A DNA stretch of 64,000 nt from an uncultured Coriobacteriaceae bacterium (GCA_944322305.1 CALUOP010000001.1:1-64000); one strand, 5' to 3'. Positions 1-10,250 are shown, counted from the first letter of the stretch. The notes: generated by a model not told the origin, from the sequence alone. Numbers and translations are program-made.

Positions 1-50
1 TCCGTCTTTCCCTCTCGCGCGTCCGCCTCGGCTCTCGCCTCGGCGTCCGC

Positions 51-119
51 CGATATCCGGTTCTCAAGGTGCCCCGCCGCAGTTCTGTTAGGTACTTACC
101 TCTGCGGCGCAGGTAAGTA
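51..119 (-). promoter_or_regulatory. Probable rRNA operon leader with boxA-like element
   Basis: Read on the minus strand, a 9-bp inverted repeat (111-119 with 93-101) lies at the predicted transcript start. It is followed by CTTGAGAAC (60-68), which resembles the actinobacterial rrn boxA antitermination element (TTTGAGAAC type). Transcription runs out of the window at position 1, so the rRNA gene itself is not visible. No 16S 3' end or anti-SD sequence is present, so this is a leader rather than an operon end. The rRNA assignment is inferred from promoter architecture and the boxA-like block. Confidence 0.6.
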
Positions 120-147
120 ATGTATCTGAAGCTCGGAATCTTGTCAA
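119..147 (-). promoter_or_regulatory. Strong sigma70-type promoter (proximal rrn promoter)
   Basis: On the minus strand TTGACA (142-147), a 17-bp spacer and TACATT (119-124) form a near-consensus promoter reading towards position 1. It is the downstream member of a tandem pair, as is common for rRNA operons. Confidence 0.7.
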
Positions 148-225
148 GCACAAGGTGCTTCTCAATTTTCCTTCACAAGCAGCTCATTCGGTGAACGGCT
201 GCTTGCTGCCTCTCAACGGCAAACT

Positions 226-253
226 ATATTACCTGAACGTAAGGTTGATGCAA
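226..253 (-). promoter_or_regulatory. Second upstream promoter of the tandem pair
   Basis: Minus-strand TTGCAT (248-253), a 16-bp spacer and TAATAT (226-231) form a second good promoter about 105 bp upstream of the first, in the same direction. Positions 254-465 between it and the rplT terminator show no gene or clear structure. Confidence 0.55.
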
Positions 254-459
254 GCAAGAAGTTAAACGGGTTTCACGCGGTGCGTCAGTCTCCCCCTCGC
301 GGATATCGTGAGCTGCGCTTTTATCGTTAGCGTAGATCGTGAAGTTGTGAAGCAGCCGTGAAGTGCCAGCACGTGCTTTATCTAGATGCAGCGCTGCACC
401 AGCATGTCTCGTTTGCACGGCCACACCACGAACAGCACACCTTGCTGCCCTGGCGCAAA

Positions 460-490
460 CAGAAAGGGGGCACCCGATGGGTGCCCCCTG
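460..490 (-). terminator. Intrinsic terminator after rplT
   Basis: A perfect 10-bp stem (466-475 with 479-488) with a 3-nt loop is followed on the minus strand by TTTCTGTTT. It ends the infC-rpmI-rplT transcript 25 bp after the rplT stop. Confidence 0.9.
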
Positions 491-513
491 TTAACCAGTG
501 CGAGATGAGAAGC

Positions 514-870
514 TTAGGCCAGAGCCTTCTTGACGATCTCGGTGAGCTCGGCGAAGGACTGCGGATCCTCGTAGGCCATCTGAGAGAGAACCTTGCGGTC
601 GAGCTCGATGCCGGCGAGCTTCAGGCCGTGCATGAACTGGGAGTAGGACAGGTCGTTCATGCGGCAGGCAGCGTTGATGCGGGTGATCCAGAGCTTGCGG
701 ATCTCGCGCTTCTTGTTGCGGCGATCGCGGTACTGGTACTGCAGGGAGTGCTGGACCTGCTCCTTGGCCGCCTTGTAATGACGAGAACGGACGCCGTAGT
801 AACCCTTCGCACGCTCGAGGACGGTACGACGCTTCTTCTTGGCATGCATAGCGCGCTTAACTCGTGCCAT
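514..870 (-). CDS. rplT: 50S ribosomal protein L20
   Basis: Protein of 118 aa with the basic L20 start [15 protein letters not shown] and the [19 protein letters not shown] core of this 23S rRNA-binding assembly protein; length is normal for the family. It is the last gene of the conserved infC-rpmI-rplT cluster and is followed by an intrinsic terminator. In Bacillus and E. coli, L20 represses its own operon through the mRNA leader. A leader with an intrinsic terminator exists upstream of infC here (1687-1880), so similar feedback is plausible but unproven. Confidence 0.98.
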   Translation of the reverse strand: MARVKRAMHAKKKRRTVLERAKGYYGVRSRHYKAAKEQVQHSLQYQYRDRRNKKREIRKLWITRINAACRMNDLSYSQFMHGLKLAGIELDRKVLSQMAYEDPQSFAELTEIVKKALA

Positions 871-917
871 GGTAGATCAACTCCTTGAGGGGGTTTCGAT
901 ACGGAACGTACGAGGGC

Positions 918-1115
918 TTAGTTGCCCGCGAGGCGCTGGGTGATGACCTTGCGGTCGGCCGGAGCCAGCTCGGTCTCCTGACGGAAGCCGCGCTTGCGCT
1001 TGGTGCTCTTCTTGGTCAGGATGTGGCTCTTGAACGCCTTGGCGCGCATGATCTTGCCGGTGCCGGTGCGGCGGAAGCGCTTGGCCGTACCCTTGTGGGT
1101 CTTCATCTTAGGCAT
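918..1115 (-). CDS. rpmI: 50S ribosomal protein L35
   Basis: Protein of 65 aa, beginning [14 protein letters not shown], with the basic L35 composition and normal length. GAAGGAGAA lies just before the ATG. It sits between infC (25-bp gap) and rplT (47-bp gap) in the usual order, so the three are co-transcribed. Confidence 0.98.
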   Translation of the reverse strand: MPKMKTHKGTAKRFRRTGTGKIMRAKAFKSHILTKKSTKRKRGFRQETELAPADRKVITQRLAGN

Positions 1116-1140
1116 CGTGGTTCTCCTTCAGGTCTCGGAC

Positions 1141-1686
1141 TTATTTCTTCTCGTCAACGCTATCAAAGGCGCCCTTGATAGGTGCGACGGTCATGTGCAT
1201 GTTGCGGCCCTCCATCTTGGGCTGCGACTCAACCGTAGCGTACGGCTTGAGGTCAGCTGCGAGGCGCTCGAGCACGTTCAGGCCCTGCTCGGGATGAGCC
1301 ATCTCGCGACCGCGGAACATGATGGTGATCTTCACCCGCGCGCCCTTCTTGAGGAAGCGCATCACATGGCCCTTCTTGGTCTCGTAATCGCCAACGTCGA
1401 TCTTGGGACGGAACTTCATCTCCTTGACCTCGACCTTGGACTGGTTCTTACGGGCAGCCTTGGCCTTGATGGCCTGCTCGTACTTGTACTTGCCGTAATC
1501 CATGACACGGCACACCGGCGGGTTCGCGTGTGGCGCGATCTCCACCAGGTCGAGGTTCTGCTCGTCGGCGACACGCTGGGCGTCGCGGATGGCGAACAGG
1601 CCGAGCTGGGAACCGTCCACGCCGATCAGACGGCAGGTCGGAGTCGTGATTGCCTCGTTGATACGGGGCTCGTTGGACTTGGCTAT
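1141..1686 (-). CDS. infC: Translation initiation factor IF-3, non-standard ATA start
   Basis: IF-3 binds the 30S subunit and proofreads initiator tRNA and start codon. The N-domain block NEPRINEAI and the C-domain block KEMKFRPKIDVGDYETKKGH are clear, and the protein is 181 aa, the usual size. The homology begins at I-A-K-S-N-E-P. That codon is ATA (1684-1686), preceded at correct distance by a strong Shine-Dalgarno (GGAGGAGG), and no in-frame ATG or GTG sits at the right distance from it. A GTG 81 bp upstream would add residues across the terminator hairpin and is unlikely. E. coli infC starts at AUU, which IF-3 discriminates against as autoregulation; an ATA start fits the same logic. The start assignment is an inference from spacing and homology. 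Confidence 0.93.
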   Translation of the reverse strand: MAKSNEPRINEAITTPTCRLIGVDGSQLGLFAIRDAQRVADEQNLDLVEIAPHANPPVCRVMDYGKYKYEQAIKAKAARKNQSKVEVKEMKFRPKIDVGDYETKKGHVMRFLKKGARVKITIMFRGREMAHPEQGLNVLERLAADLKPYATVESQPKMEGRNMHMTVAPIKGAFDSVDEKK

Positions 1687-1709
1687 TTTCTCCACCTCCT
1701 CCGTTGTGG

Positions 1710-1746
1710 AATAAAAAACCCGGAGCTGCATGATGAGCATCCGGGT
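1710..1746 (-). terminator. Leader terminator (putative attenuator) upstream of infC
   Basis: A hairpin with arms CCCGGA/TCCGGG (ends at 1719 and 1745) is followed on the minus strand by six Ts (1713-1718). It lies only ~25 bp upstream of the infC start, inside the transcript from the promoter at 1886-1914. A weaker upstream pairing (ACAAAAG with CTTTTGT, about 1747-1792) could form part of a switch. A terminator between promoter and first gene indicates conditional read-through. Confidence 0.75.
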
Positions 1747-1885
1747 GACAAAAGCGAGAAGCACGGTAACGTGCCAGGTTCTTTTGTGTGACCAGACAGC
1801 TGCTCATACGGCGCCGAAAGGTGGGAACCCGCAGGTTCCGCTTGGTGAGCCGGCATCAGGTGAAGCCGGCGTGGTTCGCTTGCGT

Positions 1886-1914
1886 ATAGTACCACAAGCC
1901 AGGCACGTTCACAA
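1886..1914 (-). promoter_or_regulatory. Promoter of infC-rpmI-rplT
   Basis: Minus-strand TTGTGA (1909-1914), a 17-bp spacer and TACTAT (1886-1891). The resulting 5' leader is about 190 nt and contains the putative attenuator. Confidence 0.7.
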
Positions 1915-1975
1915 ACCGCGCACAACGACAGACCTCCTCGTAGGCGTTCGCACCCCGCGAGAAGCTCGTGCATAG

Positions 1976-2003
1976 CAAAAAGGTCACCCCTGCGGGTGAC
2001 CTT
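1976..2003 (-). terminator. Intrinsic terminator after tRNA-Leu
   Basis: A 9-bp stem (1981-1989 with 1994-2002) is followed on the minus strand by a T run (1977-1980), 16 bp past the tRNA 3' end. It separates the tRNA from the infC promoter. Confidence 0.85.
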
Positions 2004-2018
2004 ACGCGTTTGCACGGG

Positions 2019-2102
2019 TGCCCGAGGCGAGACTCGAACTCGCACGATGTCGCCATCGGTGGATTTTGAGTCCACTGCGTCTGCCAATTCCGCCACTCGG
2101 GC
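2019..2102 (-). tRNA. tRNA-Leu (anticodon CAA)
   Basis: The acceptor arms GCCCGAG (5', ending at 2102) and CTCGGGC (3', 2020-2026) pair perfectly. The D-arm, an anticodon stem with loop CTCAAAA (anticodon CAA), a long class II variable arm and a TTCGAGTC T-loop are present. The discriminator is A and CCA is not encoded. Its 84-nt length fits tRNA-Leu. Confidence 0.95.
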
Positions 2103-2147
2103 ATTGCACGTGAAGATGCTACCACAGGCGGACGCGTCGTGCCAGAG

Positions 2148-2174
2148 AAAAAGCGGGCGCCCGAAGACGCCCGC
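2148..2174 (-). terminator. Intrinsic terminator after fba
   Basis: A 7-bp GC stem (2168-2174 with 2153-2159) around an 8-nt loop is followed on the minus strand by five Ts (2148-2152), about 50 bp after the fba stop codon. Confidence 0.85.
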
Positions 2175-2223
2175 CCTATTTCCGCCTCTCCTGTGAGAAG
2201 CGGGTGCCGTTTGCGGAGAATAC

Positions 2224-3093
2224 CTACTCGGCCTTGCCCACGGAACCGAACTCCTCCATGAGCTCCTTGGTGCGCGCAACGATGGCGTCGCGGCCCGGCT
2301 TGAGGACCTTGCGCGGGTCGAAGCCCTTGCCCTGCTGGTCCTTGCCCTCCTCGATGTACTTGCGGGTAGCAGCGGCGAAGGCGAGCTGCAGGTCGGTGTT
2401 CACGTTGATCTTGGAGACGCCGAGCGAGATGGCCTTCTGGATCTGGTCAACCGGAATACCGGTGCCGCCGTGCAGGACGAGCGGCAGGTCGCCGGTCTGG
2501 GCCTTGATCTCGGCCAGACGATCGAAGGAGAGGCCAGCCCAGTCCGCCGGATAGACGCCGTGGATGTTGCCGATGCCGCAAGCCAGGAAGTCGACGCCCA
2601 GGTCGGCGATCTGCTTGCACTCGTTGGGATCGGCAAGCTCGCCGGAGGAAGCCACGCCGTCCTCGACGCCGCCGATGCCGCCGACCTCGGCCTCGATGGA
2701 CAGGCCCTTGGAGTGGGCGAGCTCCACGAGCTCCTTGGTGCGGTCGAGGTTGATCTGGAAGGTCTCCTCATGGGAGCCGTCGTACATGATGGAGGTGAAG
2801 CCGGCGTCGATGGCCTTGAAGCAGTCCTCGTAGGAGCCGTGATCGAGGTGCAGAGCCACCGGGACGGTGATGTTCAGAGCCTCGACGGCGGCCTTGACCA
2901 TGTCGGCGCAGACCTTGAAGCTGCCCATCCACTTAGCGGCACCGGCGGTGCACTGCATGATCAGCGGGCTCTTGGCCTCCTCGGCGGCCTGGAGAATGGC
3001 GAGCGTCCACTCCAGGTTGTTGGTGTTGAACGCACCCAGGGCGTACTTGCCGGCCTCGGCGTTCTTGAGCATCTCTGCAGCGTTAACGAGCAT
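2224..3093 (-). CDS. fba: Class II fructose-1,6-bisphosphate aldolase
   Basis: Zinc-dependent aldolase interconverting fructose-1,6-bisphosphate with dihydroxyacetone phosphate and glyceraldehyde-3-phosphate in glycolysis and gluconeogenesis. Visible hallmarks are the zinc-binding HLDHGSYEDC segment, EAEVGGIGG, the HGGTGIP phosphate-binding loop and the NVNTDLQLAF block. Length is 289 aa. The start MLVNAAEML is chosen because GGAGGT lies 4 bp before that ATG; an upstream TTG would overlap the ribosome site. The gene is monocistronic with its own terminator. An extended -10 (TGGTATGCT) lies about 35 bp upstream. A tagatose-bisphosphate aldolase is a less likely alternative. Confidence 0.93.
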   Translation of the reverse strand: MLVNAAEMLKNAEAGKYALGAFNTNNLEWTLAILQAAEEAKSPLIMQCTAGAAKWMGSFKVCADMVKAAVEALNITVPVALHLDHGSYEDCFKAIDAGFTSIMYDGSHEETFQINLDRTKELVELAHSKGLSIEAEVGGIGGVEDGVASSGELADPNECKQIADLGVDFLACGIGNIHGVYPADWAGLSFDRLAEIKAQTGDLPLVLHGGTGIPVDQIQKAISLGVSKINVNTDLQLAFAAATRKYIEEGKDQQGKGFDPRKVLKPGRDAIVARTKELMEEFGSVGKAE

Positions 3094-3214
3094 CTGTACC
3101 TCCAAAACAGGATGGTTTTACCACACAGACGTAGCATACCACTCGGCGGGCATCCGTATACCCGCAACTCGGCAAGCGTGCGGTCAGGGACTGGAAAGGA
3201 ACGTGCCCCGGCCC

Positions 3215-4360
3215 CTACCCCACGATCACGAGATCGTGCGTGCTCCGCGTAAACGGCTCGTAGCCGTCCTCGGTCACCAAACCGTAGTCCTCAAGGCGCA
3301 CACCGCCCTTTCCGGGCAGGTAGACCCCCGGCTCGTTAGTCACCACGGCGCCCGCCGGAACGGGCTTGTCGTACGTACGGCCAAAATTGGGCAGCTCGTG
3401 GATATCGATGCCGACGCCATGGCCCAACCCGTGCTTGAAGTAGTCGCCGTAGCCCGCCTCGGAGATGATGCGGACCGCAAGCGCCTGCATGTCCGAGCCG
3501 ATGACGCCCGCACGAGCCTGCGCAGCGACCTCCTCGTGCGCGCGGCGCACCGTGTCGTACACCTCGCGCTGCCAAGCGGCGGGCTCCCCCACCACGACGG
3601 TGCGCGTCATGTCGGACCGGTAATCATGGTAGGACGCACCGTAATCCATGAGCACGAAATCGCCGGGCTCGACCACGCGGTCGGACGGAATGGCATGCGG
3701 GTTCGCAGTGTTAGGGCCGCTTGCCACGATAGACGAGAATGCCAGGCCGTCGGCGCCGTTCTCGAACATGAAGCTCTCGAGCTCGGTGCGGATCTGCTTC
3801 TCGGTGAGGCCGGCGCGAATGAAGCCGCACATGTGGTCGAACGCCGCGTCGGTTATGGACTGGGCGTGGCGCATGAGGGCGATCTCCTCGGCATCCTTCA
3901 CAATGCGCATGCGGTTGATGTCCCCGTGCATCTGGACGATAAGCGCCGGCGCGGAGAGGTCCTCCAAGCCGCGCATAAGGCCGGTGTAGAAGGAAAGCTG
4001 CGTCGAATCCTCGATGGCGAGCGTGCGGCTCCGCGTTGCGCGCACGCGCTCCGCCACCCAGCGCGGGATGTCGATGATCTCCATGTCGAGCTTCCAGGTG
4101 GGGCCGTCCTGAGGCAGGTGCTCCTGGAACGTGTTGTAATAGCGCGAGTCGGTGTGCAGGAAGAGCTCGTCCGAGGTGATGACGGCGGCGTGCGGGAACT
4201 CGTAGGTGAAATCGAAGGTGCCCTCCGCACCGGTAAGCCAGCGCAGGTTCGCCTCGTCGCGCACGAGCACGGCGTCGTAACCGCGCTCGGCCATAAGGTC
4301 GCGAACGCGCTCCACGCGCCCAACGGGCCCGGCGGGGTAGGTTTTCAGAGTATCGGACAT
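3215..4360 (-). CDS. Xaa-Pro aminopeptidase/dipeptidase (M24 family)
   Basis: 381-aa cytoplasmic metallopeptidase that removes the residue ahead of proline. The N-terminal creatinase-like domain (about 1-140) is followed by a pita-bread M24 domain. The metal ligands are visible: Asp in LMDYGASYHDY, Asp in SDMTRTVV, His in HGLGHGVG, Glu in NEPGVYLPG, and Glu in VRLEDYG. AAAGGAG precedes the ATG. It lies 121 bp upstream of fba on the same strand but probably has its own promoter. PepP and PepQ types cannot be told apart from sequence alone. Confidence 0.9.
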   Translation of the reverse strand: MSDTLKTYPAGPVGRVERVRDLMAERGYDAVLVRDEANLRWLTGAEGTFDFTYEFPHAAVITSDELFLHTDSRYYNTFQEHLPQDGPTWKLDMEIIDIPRWVAERVRATRSRTLAIEDSTQLSFYTGLMRGLEDLSAPALIVQMHGDINRMRIVKDAEEIALMRHAQSITDAAFDHMCGFIRAGLTEKQIRTELESFMFENGADGLAFSSIVASGPNTANPHAIPSDRVVEPGDFVLMDYGASYHDYRSDMTRTVVVGEPAAWQREVYDTVRRAHEEVAAQARAGVIGSDMQALAVRIISEAGYGDYFKHGLGHGVGIDIHELPNFGRTYDKPVPAGAVVTNEPGVYLPGKGGVRLEDYGLVTEDGYEPFTRSTHDLVIVG

Positions 4361-4662
4361 AGCTTCTCCTTTGCCTCAAACCGGTTTGGTTCCGCAGCAC
4401 AGCATACACCGCCCCGGCCGATAAGGGCAGGGGTTTCTCTCCTAAGGCGAAGGCCGTCCGAGCATCCGGCGGCTGGCGCGCCCGGCGCGCAGAAACCACC
4501 CCTTCCAGGGCCGCCGGCGAGAGCCCGCTGACGCCTTTGTGGGAAAATCGGAAAAGGAGCGCGGCGAAACGACAGGCGGCACCGCCCTCTGCACGCCGAG
4601 GACATCGCGCCGCAGCGCGATCGCCTCTTTGAAAACAAAGGTAAAGACGGAAAGGGGGCGCC
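4361..4662. other. Divergent intergenic region
   Basis: This 302-bp gap separates the M24 peptidase (minus) from the acetyltransferase gene (plus) and must hold both promoters. No convincing -35/-10 pair, repeat or RNA structure was identified; only the Shine-Dalgarno AAAGGGGG before position 4663 is clear. Confidence 0.6.
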
Positions 4663-5277
4663 ATGGAGCACCAGGACCTAGAGAAGCGCATGCACGACGG
4701 AAGGCTGTACCGCTGCACGGACAACCCGTGGTATGCGGAGCAACTGGCCCGCTGCGATGCGGTGGAGCGGTACAACCGGCTGATGCCAAGCCAGCTCGCG
4801 GAGCGGGCGGCCATGCTTGCGGAGATGTTCGCCGAGGTGGGCGACGATTGCGTGATCGAAGCGCCGTTCCATGCCAACTGGGGCGGCAAGCACCTGCGCT
4901 TGGGAGACCGCGTGTACGCGAACTTCGGGCTCACGCTGGTGGACGATACCGAGATAGCCGTTGGCGACGACACGATGATCGGCCCCAACGTGACCATCGT
5001 GACGGGAACGCACCCCGTTTCCCCGCGCCTGCGCGCCATGCAGGCGCAGTACAACAAGCCCGTGCGCATAGGAAGGCGCGTGTGGATCGGCGCTGGGTGC
5101 CTCATCATGCCGGGGGTGACCATCGGCGACGGCTCGGTCATCGGCGCGGGCAGCGTGGTCACGCGCGACGTGCCCGCCGGCGTGGTGGCCTACGGCACGC
5201 CCTGCCGCGTGGCGCGCCAGATCACCGAGGAGGACGACCGCACCTACGACCGCGGCCGGCCGGTGGACCTCGCGTAG
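4663..5277 (+). CDS. maa: Maltose/galactoside O-acetyltransferase-like (left-handed beta-helix)
   Basis: 204-aa acetyl-CoA-dependent sugar O-acetyltransferase of the LacA/Maa/NodL group. The N-terminal Maa domain (MHDGRLYRCTDNPWYAEQ, about 9-60) leads into hexapeptide repeats. The catalytic His motif GTHPVSP and the terminal IGAGSVVTRDVPAGVVAYGTPCR signature are visible in part. It is a single gene facing away from the M24 peptidase and convergent with the oxidoreductase at 5452. The physiological sugar cannot be deduced. A second family member is at 63257. Confidence 0.88.
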   Translation: MEHQDLEKRMHDGRLYRCTDNPWYAEQLARCDAVERYNRLMPSQLAERAAMLAEMFAEVGDDCVIEAPFHANWGGKHLRLGDRVYANFGLTLVDDTEIAVGDDTMIGPNVTIVTGTHPVSPRLRAMQAQYNKPVRIGRRVWIGAGCLIMPGVTIGDGSVIGAGSVVTRDVPAGVVAYGTPCRVARQITEEDDRTYDRGRPVDLA

Positions 5278-5451
5278 CGAACAGGTGGCGAGAAGGGCCG
5301 CGGGCGTTCCGCGAAGCCGGCGCAGCAGGCCCCGCCAGAGGCGCAGGGGCATGACGTCGCAGCGCAACGTCGGTTTCGAAAACGCCCGCGGCCCGAGGCA
5401 CAGCCGGGCTCGCGGGCGCACGCCGTCAACGGACGGGGCCAGAAACAGGGC

Positions 5452-6435
5452 TTACGCCGCGTCGTCCGCGGGAAAACGGACACCGGCCGCGAGACGCGCC
5501 TCGGTCATGGCGCGCGACACCGCCACGCTGTGGTCGAGCGTGCGGTAGCAACCCTCCAGGTCGCCCGCCGCGACGCCGGCGGCAAACGCGCGGAACTCGG
5601 ACTCGAAGCGCAGCGGCGGGTTGCCGTCGTAGGTCTCCTCGGTGCCGTCGTTCATGTGCAGCGTCACCTGCCCGCAGATGCCGGCGGGCGTGGTCTGCAG
5701 GATGTAGCCGTCGTTGCCCTGGATGACGTTTTGCGTCGGGGCGCCGCAGTCCTTGGCGGCAACGGAAACCGCCTTGAAGCCACCGTAGTCGAACGTCAGG
5801 ACGCCCGAGGTGTCGATGCCGCGCTCCACGTTTGCCTGATAGGCAACCTGCGCGGGCGCGCCGAAGAGCCCCACCACGTACTGCACGTTGTACAGACCGA
5901 GGTCCATGAGGGCGCCGCCGGCCTTTTGCGGGTCGAAGGCGGGCAGGACCGTGCCCGAGCGGAAGGCGTCGTAGCGGCTGGAGTACTGCGAGTAGTTGCA
6001 GGTAACGATCTTGACGTCGCCGATGCGCGGCAGCCACTCACGGATGCGCTGGTAGTTGGGCAGGTAGAGCGTGGTGATGGCCTCGTAGAGGAAGAGGCCC
6101 TTGTCGCGCGCCGCAAGCGCGAGCTTCTCGGCCTCGCGCACGGTGGCGGCCAGGGGCTTCTCCAAGATCACGTGCTTGCCCGCGTCGAGCGCGGCCATGG
6201 CGTGCGAGAAGTGCAGGTGGTTGGGCACCGCCACGTACACAGCGTCAACGTCGGGTTGGGCGAGCATCTGCGCGTAGTCGGTGAAGACCGCAGCGCCGTA
6301 GGGGTCTGCGATCTCGTGCGCCTTCGCCACGCTGCGCGGCGTAGAGCACACCGCGTTGACCTCGTAGCCCCATGCCCCCAGGTGCGGCACGATCTCGTGC
6401 GCGATCATGCCCGATCCCACAACGCCCAGCCTCAT
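5452..6435 (-). CDS. Gfo/Idh/MocA family oxidoreductase
   Basis: 327-aa NAD(P)-dependent dehydrogenase. The Rossmann motif GVVGSGMIA is at residues 4-12, and the family EKPLA lysine motif sits near residue 95. The C-terminal alpha/beta substrate domain contains a GGALMDLGLYNV segment. The family oxidises or reduces sugars, inositols and related polyols; substrate is not evident. The gene stands alone and is followed by argH on the same strand, separated by a terminator. Confidence 0.85.
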   Translation of the reverse strand: MRLGVVGSGMIAHEIVPHLGAWGYEVNAVCSTPRSVAKAHEIADPYGAAVFTDYAQMLAQPDVDAVYVAVPNHLHFSHAMAALDAGKHVILEKPLAATVREAEKLALAARDKGLFLYEAITTLYLPNYQRIREWLPRIGDVKIVTCNYSQYSSRYDAFRSGTVLPAFDPQKAGGALMDLGLYNVQYVVGLFGAPAQVAYQANVERGIDTSGVLTFDYGGFKAVSVAAKDCGAPTQNVIQGNDGYILQTTPAGICGQVTLHMNDGTEETYDGNPPLRFESEFRAFAAGVAAGDLEGCYRTLDHSVAVSRAMTEARLAAGVRFPADDAA

Positions 6436-6496
6436 GGCAGTCCCCTCTCGGATCGAACCGTTTCACGGCATAGCTTATACCCCGCCGAGCGCACAT

Positions 6497-6525
6497 GAAA
6501 AGCGGCGGGCGCAAAACCCGCCGCT
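6497..6525 (-). terminator. Intrinsic terminator after argH
   Basis: A 9-bp GC stem (6517-6525 with 6501-6509) is followed on the minus strand by TTTTC. It lies about 45 bp after the argH stop codon and ends the argGH transcript before the Gfo/Idh gene. Confidence 0.8.
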
Positions 6526-6571
6526 GTGGGACAGCGCTATGCGAGAAAGCCGGCGAAGCGCCTCGGAGGCG

Positions 6572-7999
<1,428 letters not shown>

Positions 8000-8094
8000 G
8001 GCCCGCTCCTTTCCTCGTGCATGCGCGCAGGGGATCCGGGACGCGGGGCCCGCGCGGCGCTCGTAGCTGTTGCTCTTCTCTCTTTATCCTACAG

Positions 8095-8125
8095 AAAAGC
8101 GCGCCCGGCCCAAAACCGAGCGCGC
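8095..8125 (-). terminator. Hairpin terminator between argG and argH
   Basis: GC-rich stem (8116-8125 with 8099-8108, one mismatch) followed on the minus strand by TTTTCTGT. It lies about 80 bp after the argG stop, suggesting argG is partly terminated before argH. Confidence 0.75.
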
Positions 8126-8202
8126 AAAAACGATGCGTTTGGCCGGACAGGCAGCCGAAGCGATTGCAGGCCGGCTGCGGCGGGCGGCTGGAAGCGACCC
8201 CT

Positions 8203-9429
<1,227 letters not shown>

Positions 9430-9508
9430 GAGTCCTCCTTGTGCGAACGGCCGCGCCCTGCGCGCCGCACCGTGGTTCCTGTAGTCATGCGCCCTCAGCG
9501 CATGGCGT

Positions 9509-9536
9509 ATAGTATAGCGTGTAACTGCATAGCTAA
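9509..9536 (-). promoter_or_regulatory. Probable argG promoter
   Basis: Minus-strand TTAGCT (9531-9536), a 16-bp spacer and TACTAT (9509-9514), overlapped by TATACT (9511-9516). It lies about 80 bp upstream of the argG start, just downstream of the operator-like repeats. Confidence 0.6.
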
Positions 9537-9544
9537 GCGTTAAA

Positions 9545-9637
9545 TTCTCATTTCTCGTAATATTTAGGCAGTTGGATTCATTCTTCTGCATAATTTAGGC
9601 ATATATATTCTCATACATGCATATTATGGTGAGAATA
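9545..9637. promoter_or_regulatory. Operator-like AT-rich repeats upstream of argG
   Basis: This AT-rich island in GC-rich surroundings has ATTTAGGCA twice (9572-9580, 9593-9601), spaced exactly 21 bp, i.e. two helical turns. ATTCTCAT occurs twice (9545-9552, 9607-9614). A perfect 8-bp dyad lies at 9606-9613/9630-9637 and TGCATA-type elements occur at 9588 and 9619. Actinobacterial ARG boxes are TGCATA-like, so ArgR binding is the obvious hypothesis; the match is not exact. Confidence 0.55.
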
Positions 9638-9972
9638 GCGCGGTTTTTTGGCCGTCGGGCCGGCTGCATCGTGCTGCTGTCATCGAGCGGGAGCGGCAGT
9701 TTGTTGCAGCGGAGGCGCTTGGGACGACGGTTGGTCGCGATAGCATCGACCAAGCTGCTGGTTGGCCGCGATCCCGTCGCGCAAGGCGCCGGTTGGCCGC
9801 GCTTCCGTCGCCCGCCGGGCGCTTAGCCGCCCGAACCGCAGCCGGCTCCCGGATTTCCGGGGGGGGTTGCGCGCGGCTTGGGAGGCCAGCCGGTCCCTGG
9901 ACGCCGAGCCAGCGGCCAACCCGGCCCCCGAGAGCCGGGCCCGCGAACGGCCGCGGGGCCGGCGCCCCGGCC

Positions 9973-10020
9973 GTAAGACGAAATGCGCCAAACCAGGCAC
10001 GGCCTCATTCGGCGCACGGC
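9973..10020. repeat. Imperfect palindrome related to the repeat at 10207-10250
   Basis: The sequence around GACGAAATGCGCC...GGCACGGC...GGCGCA is an imperfect copy of the element at 10207-10250 (same order: TACGAAATGTGCC, GGCACGGG, TGGCACAT). This suggests a small repeat family of extragenic palindromes. Confidence 0.5.
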
Positions 10021-10041
10021 CGCGGCGAACCCGGCACGCGA

Positions 10042-10167
10042 AAAATGGATGTCGTTTCGCGCGGGCGCGCCGAGTATGCCGGCCGGGTGCCAGTCGATCT
10101 ACCTGCGCCTTTCGCAAGAGACGGGGCGCCTCTACTCGAGACGCCCCTCTAAAACCACATCCATTTT
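10042..10167. repeat. 11-bp inverted repeat 104 bp apart
   Basis: AAAATGGATGT (10042-10052) and its exact complement ACATCCATTTT (10157-10167) face each other across 104 bp. The function is unknown. Confidence 0.45.
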
Positions 10168-10215
10168 CGGGGAGGGTGGGAAACCTACCCCATTCCCGCC
10201 GTTCCGTCTTACGAA

Positions 10216-10250
10216 ATGTGCCAGATTAGGCACGGGCTAATCTGGCACAT
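10216..10250. repeat. Perfect 14-bp-arm palindrome
   Basis: ATGTGCCAGATTAG (10216-10229) pairs exactly with 10237-10250 around a 7-nt loop. No T-run follows on either side, so it is more likely a REP-like element than a terminator. It lies about 90 bp downstream of the polA stop. Confidence 0.7.

Noticed and set aside
224-424. 66-codon minus-strand frame in the rrn promoter region
   Set aside because: It overlaps the distal promoter and has no Shine-Dalgarno; regulatory DNA explains the region better.
358-888. Plus-strand open frame over the rplT gene
   Set aside because: Antisense to rplT and its terminator; explained by codon bias.
1687-1764. Longer infC beginning at GTG 1764
   Set aside because: The extra 26 residues are encoded by the leader terminator and the Shine-Dalgarno and are not part of IF-3.
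9762-10229. Open frames in the argG-polA gap
   Set aside because: Composition is extreme (Arg/Pro/Ala/Gly), they overlap each other in different frames and cross palindromes; no Shine-Dalgarno or similarity was seen.
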